Of a stretch of 37,670 nucleotides of DNA, positions 23,131 through 32,179 are shown one piece after another. A program made the translations under genes and the position numbers. This stretch comes from Thermodesulfatator sp. (GTDB lineage: Bacteria; Desulfobacterota; Thermodesulfobacteria; Thermodesulfobacteriales; Thermodesulfobacteriaceae): contig QOAM01000056.1 of NCBI GenBank assembly GCA_003978075.1, forward strand, positions 1 to 37,670. Direction: 5' to 3'. Under the pieces are notes generated by a model. The model ran no database searches. It was not told where the DNA came from and saw nothing but the letters and a program-made list of their open reading frames with translations. How positions within the stretch are numbered: position 1 is the first letter of the stretch; the number at the start of each line of letters is the position of its first letter.

Positions 23131-24810
23131 ATGCACCCTCTTTTAGCCAGGGAAGGAGAGCGGCGAATCCTTCTGGGAAACGAGGCCATTGTGCGCGGGG
23201 CTTTGGAGGCGGGCCTGCGGGTGGGAGCGGCTTATCCCGGAACCCCTTCTTCAGAGATAGGTAACCACCTCTTTGCCTTGGCCCAAGAGCTCCCCGGACT
23301 CTATTTTGAGTTCTCGGTGAATGAGAAGGTGGCCCTGGAGGTGGCTGCGGCGGCAGCGGCCTGTGGCCTGCGCGCCCTCACCTGCATGAAACACGTGGGT
23401 CTCAACGTGGCGGCTGATCCCTTCCTCACCCTGGCCTATGTGGGTGTAAAAGGGGGGATGGTGGTGGTCACCGCCGATGACCCTTCCTGCCATTCCAGCC
23501 AGAACGAGCAAGATAATCGCTATTATGCCCGCCTTTCCGGGCTTCCCATGCTGGAGCCGTCCACCCCAGAAGAGACCCGCCAGCAGGTGATCTACGCCTT
23601 TGAACTCTCGGAGAGACTGGAGTTGCCGGTCCTCCTCCGCACCACCACCCGGGTCTCCCATGCCCGGGGCCCGGTCCACTGCGGGCCCCTGGCGGATTAC
23701 CAGACTTTTCCTGAGGGACGCTTTGAAAAGGACCCCGGGCGTTGGATTCCGGTGCCGGCGGTGGCTCGCAAGCGGCACCAGGTGCTTCTCGAAAAGGCCC
23801 GGATGGCCGAAGAGGAAGCTCTCCGGTGCCCCTTTAACCGGATGGTCCAGCGCGGGCCGCTGGGGGTGGTAGCCTCCGGGGTCTCGGTCCTCTATGTGGA
23901 AGACGCCCTGCGGGAGCTAGGGCTGGAGGAGGTCTCCGTGCTCTATCTGGGCTTTACCCACCCCTTCCCTCGGGCCCTGGCTCGGGAGTTTCTCTCCGGC
24001 CTCGAAAGGTGCCTGGTGGTGGAGGAGCTCGAGCCCTATCTGGAAGAGGCCCTCAAGGTCACGGCCCAGGAGGTCGGTCTCCCGGTAAAGATCTTGGGCA
24101 AGACCCAGGGGTACCTCCCCCGTTATCATGAATTTCATCCGGGGATGGTCAAGTCCGCCCTAGCCCGGGCCTTTGAACTAGATTGGCAGCCTCCGGAGAA
24201 GCCGGATACCTCCTGGATCCCGGAACTTCCCCCCCGTCCCCCCACCCTCTGCCCGGGCTGCCCTCACCGGGAGACTTATAAACTCCTCAAAGAGGTCCTG
24301 CAAGAAATGGGAGAGGAGACAGATACTATTTACCCTACAGACATAGGTTGCTATACCCTGGGGCTCTTACCCCCTTTGCGCATGGCTGACTACCTCCTTT
24401 GCATGGGTTCCAGTGTGGGCTCCTCCTGCGGGTTTTCGGTAGCCACTAAGCAACGGATCGTTTCTTTTATCGGAGATTCCACCTTTTTTCATGCCGGTCT
24501 CCCCCCTTTGGTAAACGCCCTTTACCAAGGGCACCGTTTCACCCTGGTAGTCCTGGACAACGAGACCACGGCTATGACCGGCCATCAGCCGGTGCCTTCG
24601 CAGGAGTTGCGTCCAGAGGCCCTTCGGGATCGTCCGGTGATCCCCATCGCCCGGGTTTGTGAAGCGCTGGGAATCCCGACGGTAGAGATCAACCCTTACC
24701 GGAAAGCCGAGGCCAAGGAGAAGGTAAAGCCCGTACTTTCTTCGGGAAGACTGGGGGTGATCGTCTCCAAGGCCCCCTGCGTGCTCTACCGGGCCAAGTT
24801 CAAGAAATAA
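23131..24810 (+). CDS. iorA: Indolepyruvate ferredoxin oxidoreductase alpha-subunit-like protein lacking the ferredoxin domain
   Basis: IorA oxidises aryl pyruvates to acyl-CoA with TPP, passing electrons to ferredoxin. The 559-residue protein has the N-terminal pyrimidine-binding domain (AYPGTPSSEIG, EKVALEVAAAAA, MKHVGLNVAADP, ADDPSCHSSQNEQDNR). It also has the TPP-binding domain with CPGCPH (C374, C377), GDSTFFHAGLPPLVNA and DNETTAMTGHQP. It stops at APCVLYRAKFKK, where other IorA proteins continue into a two-cluster [4Fe-4S] ferredoxin domain. No cysteine-rich sequence follows in any frame, so the domain is missing rather than frameshifted, and no iorB is adjacent. It is preceded by GGAAAAGGAGG. 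Another 2-oxoacid-utilising TPP enzyme of the same superfamily is possible. Confidence 0.82.
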   Translation: MHPLLAREGERRILLGNEAIVRGALEAGLRVGAAYPGTPSSEIGNHLFALAQELPGLYFEFSVNEKVALEVAAAAAACGLRALTCMKHVGLNVAADPFLTLAYVGVKGGMVVVTADDPSCHSSQNEQDNRYYARLSGLPMLEPSTPEETRQQVIYAFELSERLELPVLLRTTTRVSHARGPVHCGPLADYQTFPEGRFEKDPGRWIPVPAVARKRHQVLLEKARMAEEEALRCPFNRMVQRGPLGVVASGVSVLYVEDALRELGLEEVSVLYLGFTHPFPRALAREFLSGLERCLVVEELEPYLEEALKVTAQEVGLPVKILGKTQGYLPRYHEFHPGMVKSALARAFELDWQPPEKPDTSWIPELPPRPPTLCPGCPHRETYKLLKEVLQEMGEETDTIYPTDIGCYTLGLLPPLRMADYLLCMGSSVGSSCGFSVATKQRIVSFIGDSTFFHAGLPPLVNALYQGHRFTLVVLDNETTAMTGHQPVPSQELRPEALRDRPVIPIARVCEALGIPTVEINPYRKAEAKEKVKPVLSSGRLGVIVSKAPCVLYRAKFKK

Positions 24811-24860
24811 AAAGAATCGCTAAGACTTCCGGGTTTTTTCCGGTGCTCTCTCCAAGCGAA

Positions 24861-24874
24861 TTCCTTTAAAGGAA
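24861..24874. promoter_or_regulatory. 14-bp perfect palindrome upstream of the CBS-ACT gene
   Basis: TTCCTTTAAAGGAA is its own reverse complement and lies 39 bp upstream of the -35 box at 24913. Possible dimeric regulator site; no matching regulator is evident in the window. Confidence 0.3.
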
Positions 24875-24912
24875 GGAGGGGGTTCGTGTACGCACGCTCC
24901 GGTAGGGAGGAG

Positions 24913-24941
24913 TTGTCAAAGAGAAGGGCGGAGGGCATAAT
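24913..24941 (+). promoter_or_regulatory. Sigma-70-type promoter of the CBS-ACT gene
   Basis: TTGTCA (24913-24918), 17-nt spacer, CATAAT (24936-24941): five of six matches in each box. Start of transcription would be near 24948, leaving a leader of about 24 nt. The layout closely matches the liv promoter. Confidence 0.7.
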
Positions 24942-24971
24942 GGAAAAGCAGATTTTGCGAGGAGGAAGGAG

Positions 24972-25697
24972 ATGCTGGTCAAGGACTGGATGAGCAAAGA
25001 AGTGATTGTGCTCGATGAGAATGCTTCCATCATGAAGGCCTCTCAAATCATGAAAGAAAACAACATCCGACGTATTCCGGTGGTGCGCGGGGGAAGATTG
25101 GTGGGCATCATTAGTGACCGGGACATCAAGGAGGCCACCCCTTCGAAGGCCACGGCCCTGGATGTCCACGAACTCTACTATCTTCTGGCTGAGGTGCGGG
25201 TAAAAGACATCATGACCCCAGACCCTATCACCGTGCGTCCGGAGGACACCGTGGAGTACGCGGCGGTGCTCATGCTAGAAAACCGCATTTCTGGGCTCCC
25301 GGTGGTGGACGAAAGGGGTCAGGTAGTGGGCATCATTACCCAGACCGACATCTTCAAACTTTTTGTGAACATCACCGGGGTCTATCAGGGCCCTATTCAG
25401 GTAGGACTCATCCTGGAGGACCCGGGCACCCTGGACGAGGTCACGCGGATCATTGTGGAACACGGGGCCCAGATCGTGAGCATCCTTACCTATCGGGATG
25501 AACTCGAGCCCAAGAAGCGGCAAGTATTCGTGAGGATGACCGAGCTCCCGGAGGAGGAATTCCAAAAGCTCCTCCAGGTCTTGAGTACTCGGTATCAGGT
25601 GCGTTATTGGGCCCGAGACGATGTGACCCGCATCCGGCCCCGGGATATCAGCGCCACCAGAAAAGCCATTTTAGAGGAGCCCCTCTCCGAGGTCTAA
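24972..25697 (+). CDS. CBS-pair and ACT-domain protein (AcuB-like)
   Basis: The 241-residue cytoplasmic protein has two CBS domains (about 1-55 and 77-132: VKDWMSKEVIVLDEN...VGIISDRDIKEA and VKDIMTPDPITVRPED...VGIITQTDIFKLF). An ACT-type domain of about 70 residues follows (QVGLILEDPGTLDEVTRI). CBS pairs bind adenine nucleotides and ACT domains bind small ligands such as amino acids, so this is probably a sensor of energy or amino-acid state. The partner is unknown. AGGAAGGAG precedes the ATG. The last 50 bp overlap the convergent PBP gene. Confidence 0.85.
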   Translation: MLVKDWMSKEVIVLDENASIMKASQIMKENNIRRIPVVRGGRLVGIISDRDIKEATPSKATALDVHELYYLLAEVRVKDIMTPDPITVRPEDTVEYAAVLMLENRISGLPVVDERGQVVGIITQTDIFKLFVNITGVYQGPIQVGLILEDPGTLDEVTRIIVEHGAQIVSILTYRDELEPKKRQVFVRMTELPEEEFQKLLQVLSTRYQVRYWARDDVTRIRPRDISATRKAILEEPLSEV

Positions 25698-27639
25698 GAG
25701 GAGGGACTTCTCGAATCTCCGGGGCCTTCCCTTCGGGATAAGGGAGCCAGAGGTCTTCGGTTCCTCGGCCAGGCACTCGATCCCGGAAGGGGACGAAGGT
25801 GATACCCTCCGGTACCGGAAAATCCTGAGAGGGCTGAGGCAGGGCTTTCATCACCGCTAGCCACACCGGGCAGGCCGCTCGCCCCCCAGTTTCCCACCTT
25901 CCCAGGCTGCGCGGCTGGTCGTAGCCCACCCAGACCCCGCAAGTATAGGCCGGAGTGAAGCCCACGAACCAGGCATCCTGATAGCGGTCGGTGGTCCCGG
26001 TCTTTCCGGCCACAGGCACCCCCAGGGCCCGGGCGCAGCGTCCGGTGCCCTCACGGACCACCTCTTTCAGAAAGAAGGTCATCACATAGGCCGTCTCTGG
26101 AGAAAAGACCCGCAAACGCCGGGGCGAGGCCCTATAGATGAGCCGCCCATCGCGGTCATAGATCACCGCTACCAGGTGAGGTTCGATCATCTCTCCGCCC
26201 CCGGGAAAGGCGGTGTAGGCCCGGGTCAGGGCCAAGGGGGAGACCCCCAGGCTTCCCAGGGCCACGGAGAGGTTGTGCGGGAGCCTCTGGGTGAGACGAA
26301 GGTCGATGAGAGTTTCTTCCACCTCGGGGATCCCCAAGGCCCGAGCGATCTTTACGGCCACGGTGTTGCGGGACTCCACCAGGGCGTAGCGCAGGGAAAT
26401 GATCCCCAGATAGTGGTGGTCGAAGTTCCGGGGGCGCCAGAAGGTATGGGGCTCGGCTCCGGGCAGCACTACCGGTTCATCCATCACCAGGGAGTCCGGG
26501 CGCAGGAGGTCGTCCTCCAGGGCCCGCGCCCAGAGAAAGGGCTTGAGGGCTGAGCCCGGCGGACGCCGGGCATAAACCGCCCGATTGAACTGACTCTCCT
26601 GATAGTCCCGCCCCCCTACCAGAAGCCGCAGACTTCCGCTCCGATTTTCCACACAAACCACGGCCAGCTGGGGAAGTTTCTTGCGGTGGTGACGCGCGGG
26701 GATGGCCTGCAAGGCCTTGAAGACCCCTGGCCGGGCCCTTTCCCACCAGGAGAGATCCAAAGAGGTATATATGCGATAGCCCCCGGTGTCCAGACGCCTT
26801 CGGCCGAACATTCTCTCCAGCCGTATTCTTACCACCTGCAAAAAGTAGCCCGCGCGGGGATCCGGGGAGAAGTCCAGGGGATGGAGGCGAAGGGGGGCCT
26901 TTTCCGCGGCCTGGGCGGTCTCGGGGGTGATGTAGCCCTCCTCCATCATGCGCCGCAGGACATAGGCCCGGCGCTGGAGGGCCGCTCGGGGATGGCGCAA
27001 GGGGTTGAAACGGCTGGGGGCCGGGGTGAGCCCGGCAATAAGGGCCGCCTCCGGAAGGGTGAGCTCCCACACGTGCTTTCCGAAATAGGTGAGGGCTGCG
27101 GCCTCCACTCCATAAGCCCCGGCCCCAAGATAGATCTGATTGAGGTAGATATTCAGGATCTCGTCCTTAGTGAGGGCCTTGTCGATCCTCCAGGCCAGAA
27201 TAGCCTCCCGGATCTTGCGGGTAAGGGTCCTTTCTGGAGAAAGGAGCAGGGCCCGGGCCACCTGCTGGGTGATGGTGCTTCCTCCTTGCACCACGCGCCT
27301 GGCCCGGATGTCGGCTAGAAGGGCTCGGAGAATGCTCAGGAGGTCTATCCCCGGATGCTCGTAGAAACGGGCGTCCTCGGCAGCCACGAAGGCCTGGATG
27401 AGATAAGAGGGCATACGGGAAAGGGGCACGGGGAAGCGGCGCTCCCGATACCAGTAGGCCAGAGGATGACCCTCGCGGTCATAGACCACGGTCACCGCCG
27501 GTGGGCGATAATTTTTAAGGGCGGAGATGTCCGGAAGCTCCAGCCGGAAGTAGAGGTAAAGCCCCCCCAAGATGGTTCCCAAGGCTACTAGGGCCGCGGC
27601 CAGGAGGAGCAGCGAGGCGTGATAATAAGTGAGCCTCAT
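25648..27639 (-). CDS. Class A penicillin-binding protein (PBP1A family)
   Basis: Bifunctional peptidoglycan glycosyltransferase/transpeptidase anchored by one N-terminal helix (about 8-32). The GT51 domain has catalytic E88 in AAEDARFYEHPG, GGSTITQQVAR and KIREAILAWRID. The transpeptidase domain has the SxxK nucleophile in GSALKPF (S363), SRN at 423-425 and KTGTT at 546-550. At 663 residues it is shorter than E. coli PBP1A (850), lacking room for the OB-fold insert, closer to a PbpC or short PBP1A form. Its ATG overlaps the stop of the ABC-class ATPase (ATGA). The C-terminus is proline- and arginine-rich and overlaps the CBS-ACT gene. Confidence 0.92.
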   Translation of the reverse strand: MRLTYYHASLLLLAAALVALGTILGGLYLYFRLELPDISALKNYRPPAVTVVYDREGHPLAYWYRERRFPVPLSRMPSYLIQAFVAAEDARFYEHPGIDLLSILRALLADIRARRVVQGGSTITQQVARALLLSPERTLTRKIREAILAWRIDKALTKDEILNIYLNQIYLGAGAYGVEAAALTYFGKHVWELTLPEAALIAGLTPAPSRFNPLRHPRAALQRRAYVLRRMMEEGYITPETAQAAEKAPLRLHPLDFSPDPRAGYFLQVVRIRLERMFGRRRLDTGGYRIYTSLDLSWWERARPGVFKALQAIPARHHRKKLPQLAVVCVENRSGSLRLLVGGRDYQESQFNRAVYARRPPGSALKPFLWARALEDDLLRPDSLVMDEPVVLPGAEPHTFWRPRNFDHHYLGIISLRYALVESRNTVAVKIARALGIPEVEETLIDLRLTQRLPHNLSVALGSLGVSPLALTRAYTAFPGGGEMIEPHLVAVIYDRDGRLIYRASPRRLRVFSPETAYVMTFFLKEVVREGTGRCARALGVPVAGKTGTTDRYQDAWFVGFTPAYTCGVWVGYDQPRSLGRWETGGRAACPVWLAVMKALPQPSQDFPVPEGITFVPFRDRVPGRGTEDLWLPYPEGKAPEIREVPPLRPRRGAPLKWLFWWR

Positions 27640-29312
27640 CTTTCCGGGCGGGCCTTGAGGGTCCGCAGGCGATTTAAGGCCGCAGCCACTTCAAACCGGC
27701 GCACGAAGGCCAGGTCCCCCTTCTCCTCTCCCAACCAGCCAAATCCCTGAGAAAGAAGACGCCTTTCCGCCTCGAGCACGGCCTCCGCCAAGGAACATGG
27801 CCACCGATCTCGGAGGGCGAGCAGGATGAGCCCTAGGGTGCGTACCTGATCCGCAGAGACCAATTGCTCCACCGCCGAAAGATCAATGGATTCCCGCCCT
27901 AAGGAAAGGCCATCCACCCCGTGGACTTTGAGCTTCAGCGGGGACTGGAGCCCGTCGGAGAGGACGCGTCGCCGGGGGATCCCTTGGAGGGGCTCCGGGG
28001 CCTCCGGTTGACGCCGCGAAGGATAGGCCTTAACGACCTCCCTGGCCCGGGCGGTGACCTCCTGCGGACGGTAATGGTCCATGGCGATCACCGTATCGGC
28101 CACCTCGAGGTAGTCCCCGGAGCCTCCCATGACCAACACGGTGGAGACCCCCAGGCGCTCGTAAAGCTCGCGCACCCGGTCCAGGAAGGGGGTGATGGGT
28201 TCCTTGTCCTTGCTCACCAGGGCCTGCATCCGGGCGTCCCGTATCATGAAGTTGGTGGCTGAGGTGTCCTCGTCGAGAAGCAGGACCCGGGCCCCTACCT
28301 CCAGGGCCTCCATAATGTTAGCGGCCTGGCTGGTGGACCCTGAAGCGCAAGGCGTCTCAAACTCCCGGGTATCCTTGCCGAAGGGCAGGTTGGTGATAAA
28401 GGGCGAGATGTCCACCCCGGTTACGGCTCGGCCGTCCTCGGCCCGGATTTTTACCGTCTCGTAGCAGGAGACCACCAGTTCCCGTCCGTCTCCAGGCCGG
28501 TGATTGTAGACTCCCAGCTCCAGGGCCCGAAGCAGGGTGGACTTCCCGTGAAAGCCCCCGCCTACGATGAGGGTCACCCCCTTAGGGATTCCCATACCCC
28601 GCACTCGACCTCGATGGGGTAACTCCACCTCGAGGGTGAGCTCCGGCGGGGGCTCGAAGGGCACGGCCTCTTTCGCCGGTCGAGGATCCACTCCGGAGGC
28701 CCGGGGAAGCACCGCCCCCTGAGCCACGAAGGCCACCAAACCCAATTCCGAGAGTTTGGCCCGCAGGAAATCGGCGTCCTCGTTGACCTCCACGAAACGC
28801 CAGAGTTCCTCTTGGTCCACTCTCGCGAAGAGGAGGGCCTCCTTTACCATCTGCGGCAGGGCCTCTCCCAAGAGCTCCCAAGCCTCTCGGGCCAGCACCC
28901 GCCGCCCGGCTGCCGGAAGCCCTACGAAAAGACGGGCCGTGATCTCTCCCTGCGATCCCACGGTGACTGCGGAACGCGGCAGGATCTCCTGCCCCGGTCC
29001 GTGGACCTGGATCAGTCCGCTTTTTCCCGATCCCCGACGCTCGGAAAAGCGACGGGCCAGACGGCTCAGGCGATCGGCCAGATAGTTTTCCAGCCCCACG
29101 CGGCGGGAAGGGTTGGCATAAGCCGAGGCCGGAAAACGGGCCACCTCCGGAGGAACCTGCACTCGCACCCGGCTAGGAGGGGCAAAAGGATCGGCCTGCA
29201 CTCGATCCACCAGGAGTTCAAAACCCGGGAAACGGTAACGCCCACTCAGCTCCCGATAAGCCCCGTAGCCCCGCCCATCGATCCGCCAGAGAATTTTTCT
29301 CAACCGTTCCAT
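27636..29312 (-). CDS. ABC-class ATPase, PF09818 type
   Basis: A 558-residue soluble ATPase without membrane segments. The N-terminal region has LRKILWRIDGRGYGAYRELSG, typical of this family. The nucleotide site comprises a glycine-rich Walker A (VGGGFHGKSTLLRAL, 251-259), a signature-like ASGSTSQAANIMEAL near 323 and Walker B LLLDEDTSATNFM near 344. The late VLVMGGSGDYLEVADTVIAMD matches the family. These proteins form a little-studied branch of the ABC superfamily unrelated to transport; a trypanosome member is linked to RNA editing, and no bacterial role is established to my knowledge. It precedes the PBP gene with a 4-nt overlap, so they are co-translated. Confidence 0.85.
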   Translation of the reverse strand: MERLRKILWRIDGRGYGAYRELSGRYRFPGFELLVDRVQADPFAPPSRVRVQVPPEVARFPASAYANPSRRVGLENYLADRLSRLARRFSERRGSGKSGLIQVHGPGQEILPRSAVTVGSQGEITARLFVGLPAAGRRVLAREAWELLGEALPQMVKEALLFARVDQEELWRFVEVNEDADFLRAKLSELGLVAFVAQGAVLPRASGVDPRPAKEAVPFEPPPELTLEVELPHRGRVRGMGIPKGVTLIVGGGFHGKSTLLRALELGVYNHRPGDGRELVVSCYETVKIRAEDGRAVTGVDISPFITNLPFGKDTREFETPCASGSTSQAANIMEALEVGARVLLLDEDTSATNFMIRDARMQALVSKDKEPITPFLDRVRELYERLGVSTVLVMGGSGDYLEVADTVIAMDHYRPQEVTARAREVVKAYPSRRQPEAPEPLQGIPRRRVLSDGLQSPLKLKVHGVDGLSLGRESIDLSAVEQLVSADQVRTLGLILLALRDRWPCSLAEAVLEAERRLLSQGFGWLGEEKGDLAFVRRFEVAAALNRLRTLKARPER

Positions 29313-29379
29313 CGGTTGCTCAATCCATTTTCCCGTGATTTAATGGGATCGGAATCCGGCCGCCAACCTAGACACTTTA

Positions 29380-31206
29380 ATGAATAGCCCGGATTTTTAC
29401 CAGGCCATTTTGGATCTCTTCCCGGGATGGGTAGCGGTAATCTCCCGAGATCATCGAGTCCTTTATGTCAACCAAAAGATGCGCGAGTGGTGCGGAGAGG
29501 ATCCCTCGGGCAAGCTCTGTTATCAGGTCTTCCACGGCCTTTCCCAGCCCTGTCCCTGGTGCAAAAAAGAGGAGGTACTCGAGCAGCGAAAGCCCGCCTT
29601 CTGGGAGCTCCGAAGCTCTAAAGATAGCCGTTGGTTTGAGATCCGCTCTCTGCCCCTACCTTGGCAAGAGAAAATGCTTTATCTCACCATAATCCTGGAT
29701 ATCACTGAAAAGAAGCGCTTGGAGGAGAAGTTAGAGAAACAGCTGGCCTTTTTCCGGAAGGTGCTAGACGAAAGTCCCATCCTTATCCTCTTTAATCGCC
29801 AGAGAAAACCCATCTTTGTAAATCGGACTTTCGAGAGGATTACCGGGATACCTCGCACGGAGGCCTTAGGACGCAATCTCTTTGAGCTCATAGTCCCTCC
29901 AGAGGCTCTTTCCGAATGGCAGAGACACTGTGATGAGGTCCATTGCGGAATCTTTAAGCGCGGGGTGGAGCTTCCCTTGCTCGACCGGCAGGGTGGCCTG
30001 CATTATCTCTTGTGGAACTGCATGCAGGTGGAGGATCCGGAGGGAGAACCCCTGGTGGTGGGCATGGCTGTGGACATCACCGAGAATAAGCGTCTCCAAG
30101 AAGAATATCTTCAGATCCAAAAGATGGAGAGCTTGGGGCGCTTTACCGGGGTCCTCCTCCACGAGCTGAACAATCTTTTCATGGCCCTTCAGGGGTATAT
30201 CAGTGTGAGTCGCCTCAAACTCGACCAGCCGGAAAAGGTCCGGCAGAACCTTGACCGTATGGAAGAGCTCATCGACCGCTGGCGCCACATGAGCCGGGAC
30301 CTCCTTTCTTTTACCAAGAAATCTCCCATCCAGGCGGAGGTGGTGGATCTGGCTCAGGCCCTCCGCCGAGTGGAAGAGACCTTGCAAAGACTTTTGGGTT
30401 CCGGGATCCAAGTGGTGGTGGAGGCCCCCAAAGGGGGCCTTCCGGTACGGTTGAATCCTGCAGCCCTGCAGCAGATCCTCTTCAACCTGGCCTCCAACGC
30501 CCGTGAGGCCATGGGAGGGAGGGGAAAGATCCAGATAACTCTGGAAAAGGTCGAGCTTCCGGAAGAAAGTGCCCAAATCCTAGAACTTTCTTCTGGACCT
30601 TACGCCCTTCTTACCTTTCGGGATACCGGGCCGGGAATCCCTTCCGAAGTCCTGCCCCATATCTTTGAACCCTACTTTACCACCAAAGCCGAAGGTACAG
30701 GCCTAGGGCTAGCCACGGTCTACTCCTTGGTAAAGCAGCACCGGGGACATATAGCCGCTTACAATCACCCCGAAGGCGGAGCGGTCTTCCGCATCTATCT
30801 TCCTTTGGTGACCTCCTCCCCGGGGAAAGTCTCCCGGGATCTTTCCCTTTTGGTGGTGGAAGAGAATCAGGTCCTCTTGGAGACCCTCAAGGATCTTTTG
30901 GAATACCTGGAATACCAACCCCGTCTTGCCCGAAGTTTCAGGGAGGTCCGGGATCTCCTCGAGCAAGGCTTTGTTCCGAAGATCTTGCTTACGGACATTT
31001 ACCTGCGAAGCGGGCCTCAAGAAAGGGAAATACTCGAACTGGCTGCTCGCTTTCCCGAGATGAAACTGATTATTGCCACCCCTTATCCCTGGGAGATGGT
31101 GGAAAAGGCCCTCTCCGGTCTCAAGAAGCGGTTGATCTACCTTTCTAAACCTTTCTCTCTGGACGACTTGCGCCAAGCCTTGGAGAAAGCCTGTGAGCTC
31201 ACCTAA
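29380..31206 (+). CDS. Hybrid sensor histidine kinase with two PAS domains and a receiver domain
   Basis: A 608-residue protein with no membrane segment, so a cytoplasmic sensor. PAS1 (about 8-110) carries cysteines C38, C47, C58 and C61 (PCPWC); PAS2 is about 125-235. The dimerisation/phosphoacceptor helix has H261 in LLHELNN. The ATPase domain shows NLASNAREAM, DTGPGIP, YFTTK and GTGLGLAT. The C-terminal receiver keeps the phospho-Asp (LLTDIYLRS), a Thr and the Lys (LSKPF), but its usual acidic pair reads EEN. No response regulator with an output domain is adjacent. No strong ribosome site precedes the ATG. xerC begins inside its last codons. Confidence 0.88.
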   Translation: MNSPDFYQAILDLFPGWVAVISRDHRVLYVNQKMREWCGEDPSGKLCYQVFHGLSQPCPWCKKEEVLEQRKPAFWELRSSKDSRWFEIRSLPLPWQEKMLYLTIILDITEKKRLEEKLEKQLAFFRKVLDESPILILFNRQRKPIFVNRTFERITGIPRTEALGRNLFELIVPPEALSEWQRHCDEVHCGIFKRGVELPLLDRQGGLHYLLWNCMQVEDPEGEPLVVGMAVDITENKRLQEEYLQIQKMESLGRFTGVLLHELNNLFMALQGYISVSRLKLDQPEKVRQNLDRMEELIDRWRHMSRDLLSFTKKSPIQAEVVDLAQALRRVEETLQRLLGSGIQVVVEAPKGGLPVRLNPAALQQILFNLASNAREAMGGRGKIQITLEKVELPEESAQILELSSGPYALLTFRDTGPGIPSEVLPHIFEPYFTTKAEGTGLGLATVYSLVKQHRGHIAAYNHPEGGAVFRIYLPLVTSSPGKVSRDLSLLVVEENQVLLETLKDLLEYLEYQPRLARSFREVRDLLEQGFVPKILLTDIYLRSGPQEREILELAARFPEMKLIIATPYPWEMVEKALSGLKKRLIYLSKPFSLDDLRQALEKACELT

Positions 31207-32179
31207 AAAGACCTCCCGAAAAAGGGAAAATTCCCCTGCTGGTAAAAAAGGGGCTTGTGCGGAGACTTTGCAGGGGGAGGCCTTGGAGGGATTTTTGAGG
31301 TATCTCAGGCAAGAAAGGGGCTATTCGCCCCACACCCTGCGGGCTTATGCCCGGGACCTCCGTGATTTTGGGGAGTTTTTAGGAGGGCGTTCCCTTCTGG
31401 AGGCCGATCTTCAGGATTTGCGGGCCTGGATAATGCATCTTCGGGCCAAGGTTTCGGCCCGCACCGTGGCCCGTAAGCTCTCGGCCCTCAAGAGTTTTTA
31501 CCGTTATCTTCTGAAAAGGGGGTTCCTTCAGGAGACCCGTCTTTTGGTCCTCTCGGGGCCCAAACTTTCCCGGGATCTCCCCCGGGTGCTCACTGTGGAC
31601 GAGGCCCTGGCCCTAGTGGAGGCCCCGCAGGGAGAGGACTTCTTTACCCTGCGCGATCGGGTAGCCCTGGAGCTCCTTTACGGCTCAGGGCTCAGGGCCT
31701 CGGAGGTCTGCGGACTCCGGCTTGGGGATCTTCATCTGGGAGCTCGTCTGGTGCGGGTGCGAGGCAAGGGACGCAAGGAGCGGCTGGTACCTCTGGGACG
31801 CAAGACTTTAGAGGCCCTGAGGGCCTATCTCCCGGTACGCAAGAGCTTTCTTGAATCCCGAGGGAAAGAGAGCGAGCACCTTCTACTCAATCGGCAAGGG
31901 GAAGCCCTCTCCCCGCGCAGTCTCCAGCGGCTGGTCAAACGCTACGCCCGGGCCTTGGGACTTGCCGGGGTCCATCCCCACGCCCTGCGGCATTCCTTTG
32001 CTACCCATCTCCTGGAATCCGGAGCTGATCTACGGAGCATCCAGGAGATGCTGGGCCACAGCCGGCTCACCACCACAGAACGCTACACCCACCTGGATCT
32101 AGGACACCTTTCCCGCGTTTACGATGCGGCTCACCCCCGTGCCCTTGCCCAAAGGCCCTCCCAGGATAAAGACCTCTAG
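31193..32179 (+). CDS. xerC: Tyrosine recombinase XerC/XerD family
   Basis: Resolves chromosome dimers at dif during division. The 328-residue protein has a SAM-like N-terminal core-binding domain (FLRYLRQERGYSPHTLRAYARDL) and a catalytic domain with the full set: Arg in GSGLRASEV, Lys in RGKGRKERLVPL, HALRHSFATHLL (H-x-x-R), LGHSRLTTTERYTH giving the second His and the Tyr nucleophile. The first 28 residues are basic and unconserved. The GTG start lies 14 nt inside the kinase gene with GGAG upstream. Nearby hslVU is a common xerC neighbour. No integrated element or attachment site is visible, so a housekeeping Xer role is most likely. Confidence 0.9.
   Translation: MSSPKKTSRKRENSPAGKKGACAETLQGEALEGFLRYLRQERGYSPHTLRAYARDLRDFGEFLGGRSLLEADLQDLRAWIMHLRAKVSARTVARKLSALKSFYRYLLKRGFLQETRLLVLSGPKLSRDLPRVLTVDEALALVEAPQGEDFFTLRDRVALELLYGSGLRASEVCGLRLGDLHLGARLVRVRGKGRKERLVPLGRKTLEALRAYLPVRKSFLESRGKESEHLLLNRQGEALSPRSLQRLVKRYARALGLAGVHPHALRHSFATHLLESGADLRSIQEMLGHSRLTTTERYTHLDLGHLSRVYDAAHPRALAQRPSQDKDL

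Noticed and set aside
24829..24845. CCGG-T-rich-CCGG hairpin after iorA as a terminator
   Set aside because: The stem is only 4 bp and the T-run is in the loop.
31193..32179. xerC-like gene as a sign of an integrated element
   Set aside because: It overlaps the upstream kinase gene and lies just ahead of hslVU, with no cargo, tRNA or attachment repeats; a housekeeping Xer recombinase fits better.
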